From the NCBI GenBank assembly GCA_016722025.1, contig JADKGZ010000022.1:1-61882 (forward strand): a stretch of DNA of 61,882 nt. The letters run 5' to 3'. This stretch comes from Acidimicrobiaceae bacterium (GTDB lineage: Bacteria; Actinomycetota; Acidimicrobiia; Acidimicrobiales; Ilumatobacteraceae). The notes under the pieces were generated by a model. The model had not been told where the DNA came from. It saw nothing but the letters and a program-made list of their open reading frames with translations, and ran no database searches. Both the position numbers and the translations under genes were made by a program. This document shows positions 1-7,483 of this stretch, piece by piece (the first letter of the stretch is position 1; each line of letters begins with the position of its first letter).

Positions 1-615
1 GCCAAGTTCCTGGTCATCGCTCCCGTGCTCTTGCTGTTGGGCGTCGGCTACACCGCTGCGTTCTGGAACTCCACCTCGTCGGCGGGCTTCCCCGCCCAGG
101 CGGTGAAGTCGGTCATCTCCTCCACCGAGCCCACCGAGAAGGATCGCAGCTCCGACCAGTACCGCGACATGGAGAACTTCGACATCAACTACACCATTCG
201 GTCGGCGCCGGTGCTCGGCATCGGGTTCGGGCAGAAGTTCTACCGGCCCATCCCGTTGCCCGACATCAGCTTCTTCGAGTTCTACGAGTACATCCCGCAC
301 AACTCCATCCTGTGGGTCTGGATCAAGACCGGCTTCGGTGGGTTCCTCTCGATGCTGATGATGCTGGGCCTGGCGGTGCGAGTCGGCGCGCGGAACCTGG
401 TGAACGCACGCGACCACACCGATGCGGCGTTCGCACTGGTCGGGGTGGCCTTCGTCTTCATGTTCGCCGTCTTCGCGTACGTCGACATCGCATGGAATTC
501 GCAGAACATGGTGCTGCTCGCCGTTGCGTTCGCGCTGTGCTCCAGCAAGGTCGCACGGACTGCACCCCGCGCCGCATCCGCTTCGGTGGAGCGGCCGCTG
601 ACGAAGGCTCGCTGA
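1..615 (+). CDS. O-antigen ligase/polymerase family membrane protein, C-terminal part
   Basis: Open from the window edge in frame 1, so the start is missing; about 204 residues remain. The segment has a hydrophobic stretch, a soluble loop of about 80 residues, then HNSILWVWIKTGFGGFL followed by two more hydrophobic stretches. An HNS(I/L)-aromatic motif ahead of a glycine-rich membrane helix is typical of the C-terminal half of Wzy/WaaL-type O-antigen ligases, and the same HNSILEV motif occurs in the full-length homologue at 45237-46517. Such proteins polymerise or transfer lipid-linked polysaccharide at the outer face of the membrane. It converges on the hydrolase at 633 with a 17-nt gap. Family assignment is fairly secure; ligase versus polymerase cannot be decided from this fragment. 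Confidence 0.7.
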   Translation, partial: AKFLVIAPVLLLLGVGYTAAFWNSTSSAGFPAQAVKSVISSTEPTEKDRSSDQYRDMENFDINYTIRSAPVLGIGFGQKFYRPIPLPDISFFEFYEYIPHNSILWVWIKTGFGGFLSMLMMLGLAVRVGARNLVNARDHTDAAFALVGVAFVFMFAVFAYVDIAWNSQNMVLLAVAFALCSSKVARTAPRAASASVERPLTKAR

Positions 616-632
616 CCAGCGCCTCGGCCGGC

Positions 633-1322
633 TCAGATCTGGTCGATGAGGGCGGTGAAGAGGGCTTGCTGCTGCGGGTCGGTGGCGGCCGAGTCTTCCG
701 GGTGCCACTGAGTGGCGAGCACCCACGCGTCGGTGTCGAGCTCGCAGGCGTGCACCACACCGTCATCCGAACGGCCGACGACGCGCAGACCGTCGGCCAC
801 ACGATCGAGTGCCTGGTGGTGCACGCAGTGACCGGCGGTGATCAGCTCGCTGCCCACCGCCTTGGCCATGCGTGAGCCGGCTTCCAACGCGATCTCGTGG
901 TACGCGAACCAGTGTGCCTCCGTGCCGATGTCTTGCTGCAACGTGCCACCCATGGCCACGTTGAGCACCTGCATGCCGCGACAGATGGCCAGCATCGGCA
1001 CGCTCAGTTCGAGTGCCGCACGCACCACCGCCAGCTCGACTTCGTCGTGCTCGGGCACGATGCCGTACAGCTGCTCGGCGGTGGCTTGCTGGCCGTAGTG
1101 GCGCGGGTCGACATCGCCGCCGCCGTGCAGCACGACGGCGTCGACCTGACGCAGAAGATCGGGGACGTCGTGGACGAGCGAGGTGATGGGGGGCAGCATC
1201 AGCGGCATGCCGCCGGCGACAGCGACCGCTTCGAAGTAACGGCGGCCGGCAGCGAACGGCTCGCCGCGCACACCTTTGGCCTCGGTGGCGAGACGACCGA
1301 CGATGAGGACCAACGGGTTCAC
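633..1322 (-). CDS. Class I glutamine amidotransferase-like hydrolase, PuuD family (copy B)
   Basis: About 229 residues, GTG start at 1322. The protein shows the C26 gamma-glutamyl hydrolase layout: GGGDVDPRHYGQ near residue 65, nucleophile Cys in AICRGMQVLNVAMGG, and catalytic His in TQWHPED near the C terminus. Family members hydrolyse gamma-glutamyl bonds, e.g. gamma-glutamyl-GABA to GABA plus glutamate in putrescine catabolism. It lies 10 nt downstream of a clear paralogue (1333-2055) in the same orientation, so the two are probably co-transcribed. The open frame extends far upstream into the paralogue but that part is antisense-like; the GTG just after the paralogue's stop gives a normal length. 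Substrate is inferred from family and neighbours only. Confidence 0.85.
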   Translation of the reverse strand: MNPLVLIVGRLATEAKGVRGEPFAAGRRYFEAVAVAGGMPLMLPPITSLVHDVPDLLRQVDAVVLHGGGDVDPRHYGQQATAEQLYGIVPEHDEVELAVVRAALELSVPMLAICRGMQVLNVAMGGTLQQDIGTEAHWFAYHEIALEAGSRMAKAVGSELITAGHCVHHQALDRVADGLRVVGRSDDGVVHACELDTDAWVLATQWHPEDSAATDPQQQALFTALIDQI

Positions 1323-1332
1323 GACGTGAAGC

Positions 1333-2055
1333 CTAGGCAGTGGCTGCGGCGCGGGCTGCGGCGCGGCGGACGAGCTCGTCGTACAGCGCCTGCTGCTGCG
1401 GCGTGCGCGAGGCCGTGTCTTCCGGGTGCCACTGTGCACCGACGATCCACGTGGCACCCGGCAGCTCCACCGCTTCCACCTGCCCGTCGGTTGCCCACCC
1501 GCACGCGACCAGGGGTTCTGCCAAGCGGCCGATGCCCTGGTGGTGCACCGAGTGGCAGTGCTCGAGATGGGTGGTGCCGCACGCTTCGGCCAGCAGCGAC
1601 CCTGCGGTGAGATCCACCGTGTGCTCGCGCATCCAGTGATCGCTGTTGCCGATGTCTTGTTGCAGCGTGCCGCCGAGCGCAACGTTGAGCACCTGCATGC
1701 CGCGGCACAGGGCCAACATCGGCAGGTCGAGCTCGATGGCCGCCAGGCACACGGCGATGTCGAGCTCGTCGTGGATCTCGGTGATGCCGTACAGGTTCTC
1801 GTCGGTGGCTTCCTGGCCGTAGCGGCGAGGGTCGACATCGCCGCCGCCGGGTAGCAGCACGCCGTCGAAGTGCTGCAGCACCGTGAGGGCGTTGGCTGCC
1901 AGCTCGTGGATGGGCGGCACCATCACGGGCACCCCACCGGCGCGGGCAACGGCGCGGGAGTAGGGCTGACTGCTGCTGAGCGCGTCGCGCTTGCCTTCGT
2001 CGGAGAAGGTGAGCACGCGGGCACACAGGGCGATCAGGGGCGGCGGGTGGCTCAT
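1333..2055 (-). CDS. Class I glutamine amidotransferase-like hydrolase, PuuD family (copy A)
   Basis: 240 residues, ATG start. It carries GGGDVDPRRYGQEATDE, nucleophile motif LALCRGMQVLNVALGG and QWHPEDTA with the catalytic His, the three hallmarks of gamma-glutamyl-GABA hydrolase-like peptidases (C26). First gene of a two-gene minus-strand unit with the paralogue at 633-1322, and divergent from the aldehyde dehydrogenase with only about 50 nt between starts, so the two directions share one regulatory gap. Expected reaction: removal of glutamate from a gamma-glutamylated amino acid or polyamine product. An Ala/Arg-rich C-terminal tail is not conserved-looking. Specific substrate is not shown by sequence. 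Confidence 0.87.
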   Translation of the reverse strand: MSHPPPLIALCARVLTFSDEGKRDALSSSQPYSRAVARAGGVPVMVPPIHELAANALTVLQHFDGVLLPGGGDVDPRRYGQEATDENLYGITEIHDELDIAVCLAAIELDLPMLALCRGMQVLNVALGGTLQQDIGNSDHWMREHTVDLTAGSLLAEACGTTHLEHCHSVHHQGIGRLAEPLVACGWATDGQVEAVELPGATWIVGAQWHPEDTASRTPQQQALYDELVRRAAARAAATA

Positions 2056-2092
2056 CAGGCTCCATTCTGGCCGACGAGCCCGGGCCGTCCGC

Positions 2093-2098
2093 TACTCT
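2093..2098 (+). promoter_or_regulatory. -10 hexamer TACTCT, leaderless start of aldehyde dehydrogenase
   Basis: TANNNT hexamer 8 nt before the GTG at 2107, with no Shine-Dalgarno sequence. It matches the pattern seen before nine other genes in the window. Confidence 0.5.
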
Positions 2099-2106
2099 CG
2101 ATCGCC

Positions 2107-3465
2107 GTGTCCTCCATGCTCACGCTCCGCAACCCCGCCACCGAAGCAGTCATCCACGAGATGCCACACGCCACCGTCGACGACGTCGATGCCGCCATCG
2201 CTGCGGCCAAGGCGGCGTCACCGGCGTGGCGTGCGCTGTCGCCGGTGGATCGCACCCGCCTGCTGCGCCGATTCGCCGACACCATCGGTGCGCACGCCGA
2301 TGAGCTGGCCGAGCTGGAGACGCGCAACATGGGCATGCCGTTGGGCAGTTCCACGTGGTGCGCCAATGCCGTTGCCGACACCATCCACTACTTCGCCGGT
2401 GCGGTGGAGAAGCACACCGGCTCCAGCATCCCGGTGGCTGGTGGTGTCGACGTCACGTTTCATGAGCCGCTGGGTGTGGTGGGGCTCATCACGCCCTGGA
2501 ACTTCCCGATGCTGATGGCGTCGTGGAAGATCGGCCCGGCGTTGGCGGCCGGCAACGCCGCCGTTCTGAAGCCGGCCGAGATCACTCCGCTCACCACCAT
2601 GCGCTTGGCGGAGTTGGCACTGGAGGCCGGCATTCCCGAAGGGGTGCTCAACGTGGTGGTGGGCCCCGGCTCGAAGGTGGGCTGGCGGATGGTGGAGCAC
2701 CCCGATGTGCGCAAGATCGGCTTCACCGGCTCAACCGAAGTGGGCAAGCGCCTGATGGTCGGGTGCGCCGACCAGGTGAAGCGAGTCACGCTCGAGCTGG
2801 GCGGCAAGAGCGCGAACATCGTGTTCGCCGACGCCGACCTGGAGAAGGCAGCGCTCGCGGCGCCCGGCGCAGTCTTCGACAACTCCGGCCAGGACTGCTG
2901 TGCGCGCAGCCGAGTGCTGGTGCAGCGCAGCGTGTTCGACCGGTTCCTCGATCTGTTCATCGAGTCGTCGCGAGCGTGGAAGGTGGGCGACCCGATGGCC
3001 GCCGACACGGCGATGGGCCCGCTGGTCACCGCCGGCCACCTCGCCGCCGTGCGCAGCTACAGCGATGGCCTCGACACGGTGTTCACCGGTGAGGCACCCA
3101 CCGGCCCCGGCTACTGGCACCCGGTGATGATCGCCACGCCCGCCTACGACGCAGTGGTGTGCCACGAGGAGGTCTTCGGGCCCGTGGCGGTGGTCATCCC
3201 GTTCGACGACGAAGCCGATGCCATTCGCATCTGCAACGACAGCGTCTACGGCCTGTCGGGTTCGGTGTGGACGCGCGATGGGGCACGGGCGTTGCGTGTC
3301 GCTCGTGCGATGGAGGCGGGCACGATCAGCGTCAACTCGAACAGCTCCGTCCGCTACGCCACACCGTTCGGTGGGTTCAAGCAGAGCGGCCTCGGTCGCG
3401 AGCACAGCATGCACGCGCTCGATCACTACTCCGAGCTCAAGAACGTGTTCATCTCCACCGACTGA
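2107..3465 (+). CDS. Aldehyde dehydrogenase (PuuC/BetB-type, NAD(P)-dependent)
   Basis: About 452 residues from GTG 2107, chosen because a -10 hexamer sits 8 nt upstream; an ATG at 2116 is the alternative. Features: TPWNFPMLM of the Rossmann domain, FTGSTEVGK, general-base Glu in LELGGKSAN (about residue 230) and the nucleophilic Cys in NSGQDCCA (about 264), then EEVFGPV and FGGFKQSGLGRE near the C terminus. The enzyme oxidises an aldehyde to the acid in the cytoplasm. Next to two gamma-glutamyl hydrolases and an amino-acid/polyamine permease, a role in gamma-glutamyl-gamma-aminobutyraldehyde or 4-aminobutanal oxidation is likely, but the exact aldehyde is inference. Confidence 0.9.
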   Translation: MSSMLTLRNPATEAVIHEMPHATVDDVDAAIAAAKAASPAWRALSPVDRTRLLRRFADTIGAHADELAELETRNMGMPLGSSTWCANAVADTIHYFAGAVEKHTGSSIPVAGGVDVTFHEPLGVVGLITPWNFPMLMASWKIGPALAAGNAAVLKPAEITPLTTMRLAELALEAGIPEGVLNVVVGPGSKVGWRMVEHPDVRKIGFTGSTEVGKRLMVGCADQVKRVTLELGGKSANIVFADADLEKAALAAPGAVFDNSGQDCCARSRVLVQRSVFDRFLDLFIESSRAWKVGDPMAADTAMGPLVTAGHLAAVRSYSDGLDTVFTGEAPTGPGYWHPVMIATPAYDAVVCHEEVFGPVAVVIPFDDEADAIRICNDSVYGLSGSVWTRDGARALRVARAMEAGTISVNSNSSVRYATPFGGFKQSGLGREHSMHALDHYSELKNVFISTD

Positions 3466-3505
3466 TCGCGTTCCCGGTCGAGCGCATCGCCGCCGCCGGA
3501 GCCGG

Positions 3506-3511
3506 TACCGT
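3506..3511 (+). promoter_or_regulatory. -10 hexamer TACCGT before the GATase gene
   Basis: TANNNT hexamer 7 nt ahead of GTG 3519; no Shine-Dalgarno sequence, consistent with leaderless transcription. Confidence 0.4.
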
Positions 3512-3518
3512 ACCGGCC

Positions 3519-4220
3519 GTGCGCGCCTTGCTCATCGCCAACGCCAATGATGCTGATGCCGGTTTCGTGGGCGAGCGGTTCCGCTCGCACGGCTACGCCT
3601 TCGACGAGTGCCATCGCGAGCACCCCGGCGACTGGCCGTCGCTCGACGGGCACGAACTGGTGGTGATGCTGGGCAGCGAGTGGAGCGTCTATTGGCCGGA
3701 GGTCGCGCACAACGTGTCGGCCGAGGTGGCGGTCGTGCACGAGGCCGCTCGTCGCGGCGTGCCGGTGTTCGGCATCTGCTTCGGCAACCAGGTGCTCGCG
3801 CACGCGTTGGGGGGCACCGTCGAGAAGGCTCGCGAGCCCGAGATCGGGTGGATGAACATCGTCAGCGACCTGCCGCTGGTCATCGCCGAAGGGCCGTGGA
3901 TGCAGTGGCACTACGACGTGGTCACCGTGCCCGGGCACGCCGTCGAGCTGGCTCGTAGTGCGGTCGGCCCGCAGGCCTGGCGACTGGGCCGCATGTTCAG
4001 CACGCAGTTCCACCCCGAGGCCAACGAGGCGGTGCTGCGCCGGTGGGCCACCGGCTTCGGCGCCGAGGAACTGGTGCGCATCGGCTCCAGCGCCGAGCAG
4101 TTGTTGGCCACCACGCACGCCAGCGTGGGGGAGAGCCGCGAGAACGCCGATCGACTGGTCGACTGGTTCTGCGAGGCCATCGTTCCGAGCGAATTCCACG
4201 ACGTGCTAGACAATCGTTAG
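3519..4220 (+). CDS. Class I glutamine amidotransferase (GMP-synthase-like GATase)
   Basis: About 233 residues from GTG 3519. The glutaminase nucleophile elbow is GICFGNQVLAHALGG and the catalytic His/Glu pair is in FSTQFHPEAN; MLGSEWSVYW occupies the position of the oxyanion strand. This is a stand-alone GATase of the type annotated as GMP synthase-like glutamine amidotransferase, often found in polyamine or amino-acid catabolic clusters, where it removes or transfers glutamine amide or gamma-glutamyl groups. It starts 53 nt after the aldehyde dehydrogenase and precedes the permease by 70 nt on the same strand. The fold is confident; the substrate is unknown. Confidence 0.83.
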   Translation: MRALLIANANDADAGFVGERFRSHGYAFDECHREHPGDWPSLDGHELVVMLGSEWSVYWPEVAHNVSAEVAVVHEAARRGVPVFGICFGNQVLAHALGGTVEKAREPEIGWMNIVSDLPLVIAEGPWMQWHYDVVTVPGHAVELARSAVGPQAWRLGRMFSTQFHPEANEAVLRRWATGFGAEELVRIGSSAEQLLATTHASVGESRENADRLVDWFCEAIVPSEFHDVLDNR

Positions 4221-4279
4221 CTCTGCGGGCTGCGAGTGGGGGCATTGGCGGCTCGACGAGCCTCATCAGTCCTACACAC

Positions 4280-4286
4280 AGGAGGG
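4280..4286 (+). promoter_or_regulatory. Strong ribosome binding site AGGAGGG for the permease
   Basis: AGGAGGG 4 nt before ATG 4291. One of few near-perfect Shine-Dalgarno sequences in a window where many genes look leaderless; it fixes the permease start. Confidence 0.75.
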
Positions 4287-4290
4287 TTCC

Positions 4291-5954
4291 ATGGCAGACA
4301 CCGTGGACGAGGACCGCGATCACCTGCACTCCATGGGCTACGCCCAGGAGCTGCACCGCGGCATGTCAACGTTCAGCAACTTCGCGATCAGCTTCTCGAT
4401 CATCTCGATCCTGGCCGGTGGCATGACGAGCTTCTGGCTCGGCATGGTCACCAGCGGCCCGCGGGTGATCACGCTCGGCTGGATCATCGTGGGCAGCATG
4501 GCATTGCTGGTCGGCATGGCGATGGGCGAGATCTGCTCGGCCTATCCCACTGCGGGCGGCCTGTACTACTGGTCGGCGAAGCTGGCACGGAAGAACCAGG
4601 CCCGCTGGTCGTGGTTCACCGGCTACTTCAACCTCATCGGCCAGATCGGCGTCATCGCCAGCGTCGACTACGCGTTGTCGATCTTCATCGGCTACTTCAT
4701 CCGCATGTTCGACGACGGCTTCAAGCTCACCGTCGGGAAGATCTTCATCATCTTCCTCATCGTGCTGGTGGTGCACGGCCTGCTCAACACGTTCCGCATC
4801 GACCTGGTGAAGGTGATTGGGCGACATCAGCGTGTGGTGGCACGTCGTCGGCGTGGTCATCATCGCCGGCGTGCTGTTCATCGCGCCCAGCAACAAGCGT
4901 GGCATCGGGGGCGCCTTCGACGCAGCTCCTCCCGGGCTCACCGGCTGGACGGGCGGTGCGTTCGTCACCATCTACCTCTTCGCGCTCGGCCTGCTGCTGG
5001 CGCAGTACACGATCACCGGTTTCGATGCATCCGCGCACGTCAGCGAGGAGACCGTGGGCGCTCGCACCGAGGCGCCGAAGGCGATCGTGCGCTCGATCTA
5101 CATCTCCGCCATCGCCGGCCTCGTGCTGAACCTTTCGATGAATCGCCGCGCTGCCGAAGAAGGGCGACGCTGCGTATGGGGCCATCATCTTCGGCGACGC
5201 GAACGACCCGTTCCTCGTCAATGCGGCACCGCGTTTGATCTCCAGCGCCGTCGGCACAGGGGCAGCCAAGTTGCTGGTGTTCATCGCGATCGTGGGTCAG
5301 TTCTTCTGTGGCCTCGCTTCGGTGACGGCCAACAGCCGCATGATCTACGCCTTCAGCCGTGACGGTGCGTTGCCGGGTTCGAAGTACTGGCACAAGATCA
5401 ACAAGAAGACGCGCACGCCAACGAACTCGGTATGGCTCGGTGTTGTCTTGTCGGCGATCGTCGGGGCGAGCTCGCTGTACGTACGGGGCGATGGTGCCGG
5501 GCGCTACTCGACTGCGTTCTTCGCGATGACGGGCATCTGCGTGATCGGCCTCTACATCGCTTACGCGATCCCCATCTACCTGCGGCTCACCAACCCCGAC
5601 TTCCAGGTCGGGCCGTGGAACCTGAAGGGCAAGCACAAGCTGGTCGGGTGGACCGCGCTGGCGTGGATCGCGGTGATCTCGGTGCTGTTCTTGGCGCCGC
5701 TGTTCTGGCCGTTCTGGAGGCCGTGGGGAGCCGGGAACGCGTTCTTCGACGACGGTGCCGGCAACGTCTTCTACAAGCAGAACAACTTCAACTTCACCGG
5801 TCCGCTGATCCTGTTGGCCGCCATCTTCGTGCTGGGCTACTGGAGCCTCAGCGGCAAGAAGTGGTTCAAGGGCCCGAAGGTGCAGGGCACCAAGGAAGAG
5901 CTGCTGGCCATCGAGCGCGAGCTCGATGCCGTCGAGCACGGCCGGGCCGTGTAG
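4291..5954 (+). CDS. APC-superfamily amino acid/GABA/polyamine permease, two frameshifts
   Basis: The product spans three frames: 4291 to about 4818, about 4818 to 5145, and about 5145 to 5954. Joined, it gives roughly 550 residues with about 12 hydrophobic segments. YPTAGGLYYW (near residue 90) is characteristic of the amino acid/choline transporter branch of APC permeases, which includes GABA and choline carriers; GDISVWWHVVGV, ITGFDASAHVSEET and NSRMIYAFSRDGALP are further family motifs. The breaks fall inside conserved segments (before GDISVWW and before ALPKKGDAAYG), so the ancestral gene was intact and the sequence or the gene is damaged. It belongs with the upstream aldehyde dehydrogenase and GATase as the likely importer of the amine substrate. 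Followed by a strong terminator. Confidence 0.8.
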
Positions 5955-5979
5955 CCCGCGGTTGTCGCTGTGGCGTCGT

Positions 5980-6025
5980 GAACGGGTCGGCCCCTTGCCT
6001 GCAAGGCGTGGGGGCCGGCCCGTTC
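5980..6025 (+). terminator. Rho-independent-like hairpin after permease
   Basis: Arms at 5980-5994 and 6011-6025 pair over about 15 bp with a single G-T, and an inner TTGC/GCAA stem closes the loop. There is no U-tract, which is usual in high-GC actinobacteria. Confidence 0.65.
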
Positions 6026-6031
6026 CGCGTC

Positions 6032-6037
6032 TACCCT
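6032..6037 (+). promoter_or_regulatory. -10 hexamer TACCCT before the F420-type oxidoreductase
   Basis: TANNNT hexamer ending 6 nt before ATG 6044, right behind the permease terminator; no Shine-Dalgarno sequence. Confidence 0.5.
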
Positions 6038-6043
6038 TCGGTC

Positions 6044-6460
6044 ATGGAGCTGCATCCGGAGCTGAGGGCCGCGATCGATCGCGGTGTGCACGGCCACCTC
6101 GTCACCATCAATGGTGACGGCTCGCCACAGGTCACCGTCATCTGGTTGGGCCGCGATGGCGATGACCTGCTGGTGGCGCACATGGGCAGCGGGCAGAAGA
6201 TGCGCAACGTGGAACGCGACCCGCGGGTGGCGGTGTCGTTCGAGCTGCCGGGCACCAGCGGCCCCGGTCTGCAGAACTACGCCGTGCTGCACGGCACGGC
6301 TCGCATCACCGATGGTGGCGCACCCGAGCTGCTGCAGGCGCTCGCGCCTCACTTCCTGGGAGAAGGCGTGAAGTTCCCTCCGATGGACAACCCGCCCGCG
6401 GGTCGCGTGCTGCACATCGCGGTCGAACGAGTCGGCGGCAACGGCCCGTGGGTGGGGTGA
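6044..6460 (+). CDS. PPOX-class F420-dependent enzyme (FDOR, split beta-barrel)
   Basis: 138 residues. The start HGHLVTINGDGSPQVTVIW followed by MGSGQKMRNVERDPRVAVSF is the signature of the short pyridoxamine-5'-phosphate-oxidase-like F420-binding family (TIGR03618 type). Such flavin/deazaflavin oxidoreductases reduce small organic substrates with F420H2 in the cytoplasm; the substrate cannot be read from sequence. ATG 6044 is supported by the upstream hexamer. It converges on the kinase gene with a 3-nt gap. F420 rather than FMN as cofactor is inferred from family resemblance. Confidence 0.8.
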   Translation: MELHPELRAAIDRGVHGHLVTINGDGSPQVTVIWLGRDGDDLLVAHMGSGQKMRNVERDPRVAVSFELPGTSGPGLQNYAVLHGTARITDGGAPELLQALAPHFLGEGVKFPPMDNPPAGRVLHIAVERVGGNGPWVG

Positions 6461-6463
6461 ACG

Positions 6464-7378
6464 TCAGAGCGCAGGTGCCGCTGCGTCGACCAGCCACTGC
6501 TCGAACTGGGGTCGCGCGGCGAGCCGTTCGCAGTTGCCCAACCGCTCGTCGGCGTAGCTGACGAAGTCGGTGTCGAGCGTGCTGATGGCCTGCTGCACCA
6601 CGGCCCACATGCCCTCGCGGAACTCGCTCATCATCTTCATCAGCTGCAGCCGAGCCCAACGCGACGGCGTGACCTCACCGAAGTACAACCGCAGCAACTG
6701 CTGGTCGCCGGCGGTGTCGAGCCCGCAGTTCACGCTGAGGTTGCCCAGGTCGAAGAAACGATCGTTCATGCCGGCGTACTCGAAGTCGAGCAGCCACACG
6801 CGGTCGCCGTCGTGCTCGAACAGCAGGTTGCCGGGCAGCAGGTCGTTGTGGCACGGCACGGTGGGCAGCGGTGCGGCCGCAAAGGCCGCCTCGATGCGCC
6901 GGCTCTGCTGGTGCAGCCGGCCGTACGAGGTCGGTGGTACCACGCCGTACGACGATGCGTCGCGCGCATGCCACTCGACGACGCGGTGGATGGGGAACCC
7001 GCCCTGCAGCGGCCCGCTGTCGTGGAACGTGCGCAGCAGCTCGACCACCTCCGGCAGGCGACCGGTGAAGGGCGTCGGCTCCAGGTGCCGGCCGGGCACG
7101 AGCGCGGTGATGAGGGTGCCGATGTCGGGCAGCTTGCCCAGCACGGCAGGCCCGATGCCCAACTGCGCAGCACGGATGGCGGCTTCGGCCTCGTTGGCGC
7201 GATCGATGCCCAGCAGCTCGGTTCGTTCGCCGGGCACCCGCACCACTGCCCGTTGCCCGTCGACGGTGGCCACGAAGTTGGTGTTGGTGATGCCGCCGTG
7301 CAGCGGTGCGAGGTCGATGTGCTGTTGCTCCCAGCCCGGCACGCGGCGCACCAGCGCGTGGATGTCGACCTTCGCCAT
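6464..7378 (-). CDS. APH/choline-kinase-fold phosphotransferase
   Basis: 304 residues from ATG 7378. An N-terminal lobe with LHGGITNTNFVATVDG and VVRVPG matches the glycine-rich region of LicA/choline kinases; Brenner's motif is CHNDLLPGNLLF (catalytic Asp), and the metal-binding Asp is in WLLDFEYAGMNDRFFDLGNL. This family phosphorylates choline, ethanolamine, related small alcohols or antibiotics. The frame stays open for more than 2 kb upstream, but homology stops at this Met. It is divergent from the PLP lyase at 7484, whose substrate class (phosphorylated amino alcohols) makes a phospho-amino-alcohol link conceivable, though unproven. Confidence 0.8.
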   Translation of the reverse strand: MAKVDIHALVRRVPGWEQQHIDLAPLHGGITNTNFVATVDGQRAVVRVPGERTELLGIDRANEAEAAIRAAQLGIGPAVLGKLPDIGTLITALVPGRHLEPTPFTGRLPEVVELLRTFHDSGPLQGGFPIHRVVEWHARDASSYGVVPPTSYGRLHQQSRRIEAAFAAAPLPTVPCHNDLLPGNLLFEHDGDRVWLLDFEYAGMNDRFFDLGNLSVNCGLDTAGDQQLLRLYFGEVTPSRWARLQLMKMMSEFREGMWAVVQQAISTLDTDFVSYADERLGNCERLAARPQFEQWLVDAAAPAL

Positions 7379-7483
7379 GCCGAAAGGTGTAGCACGATCG
7401 AGGGTTCCCAGGTGGGTTTGCTCACCACGTCTGGCAGTGTGGGGACCACCCGAAGGACGCCACCTGAAGGACAAGGAGCCATC

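Noticed and set aside
1323..1838. N-terminal extension of the PuuD-like copy B through copy A
   Set aside because: The extension is an out-of-frame read of the paralogue with Ser/Thr/Arg-rich nonsense; the GTG at 1322 gives the family length.
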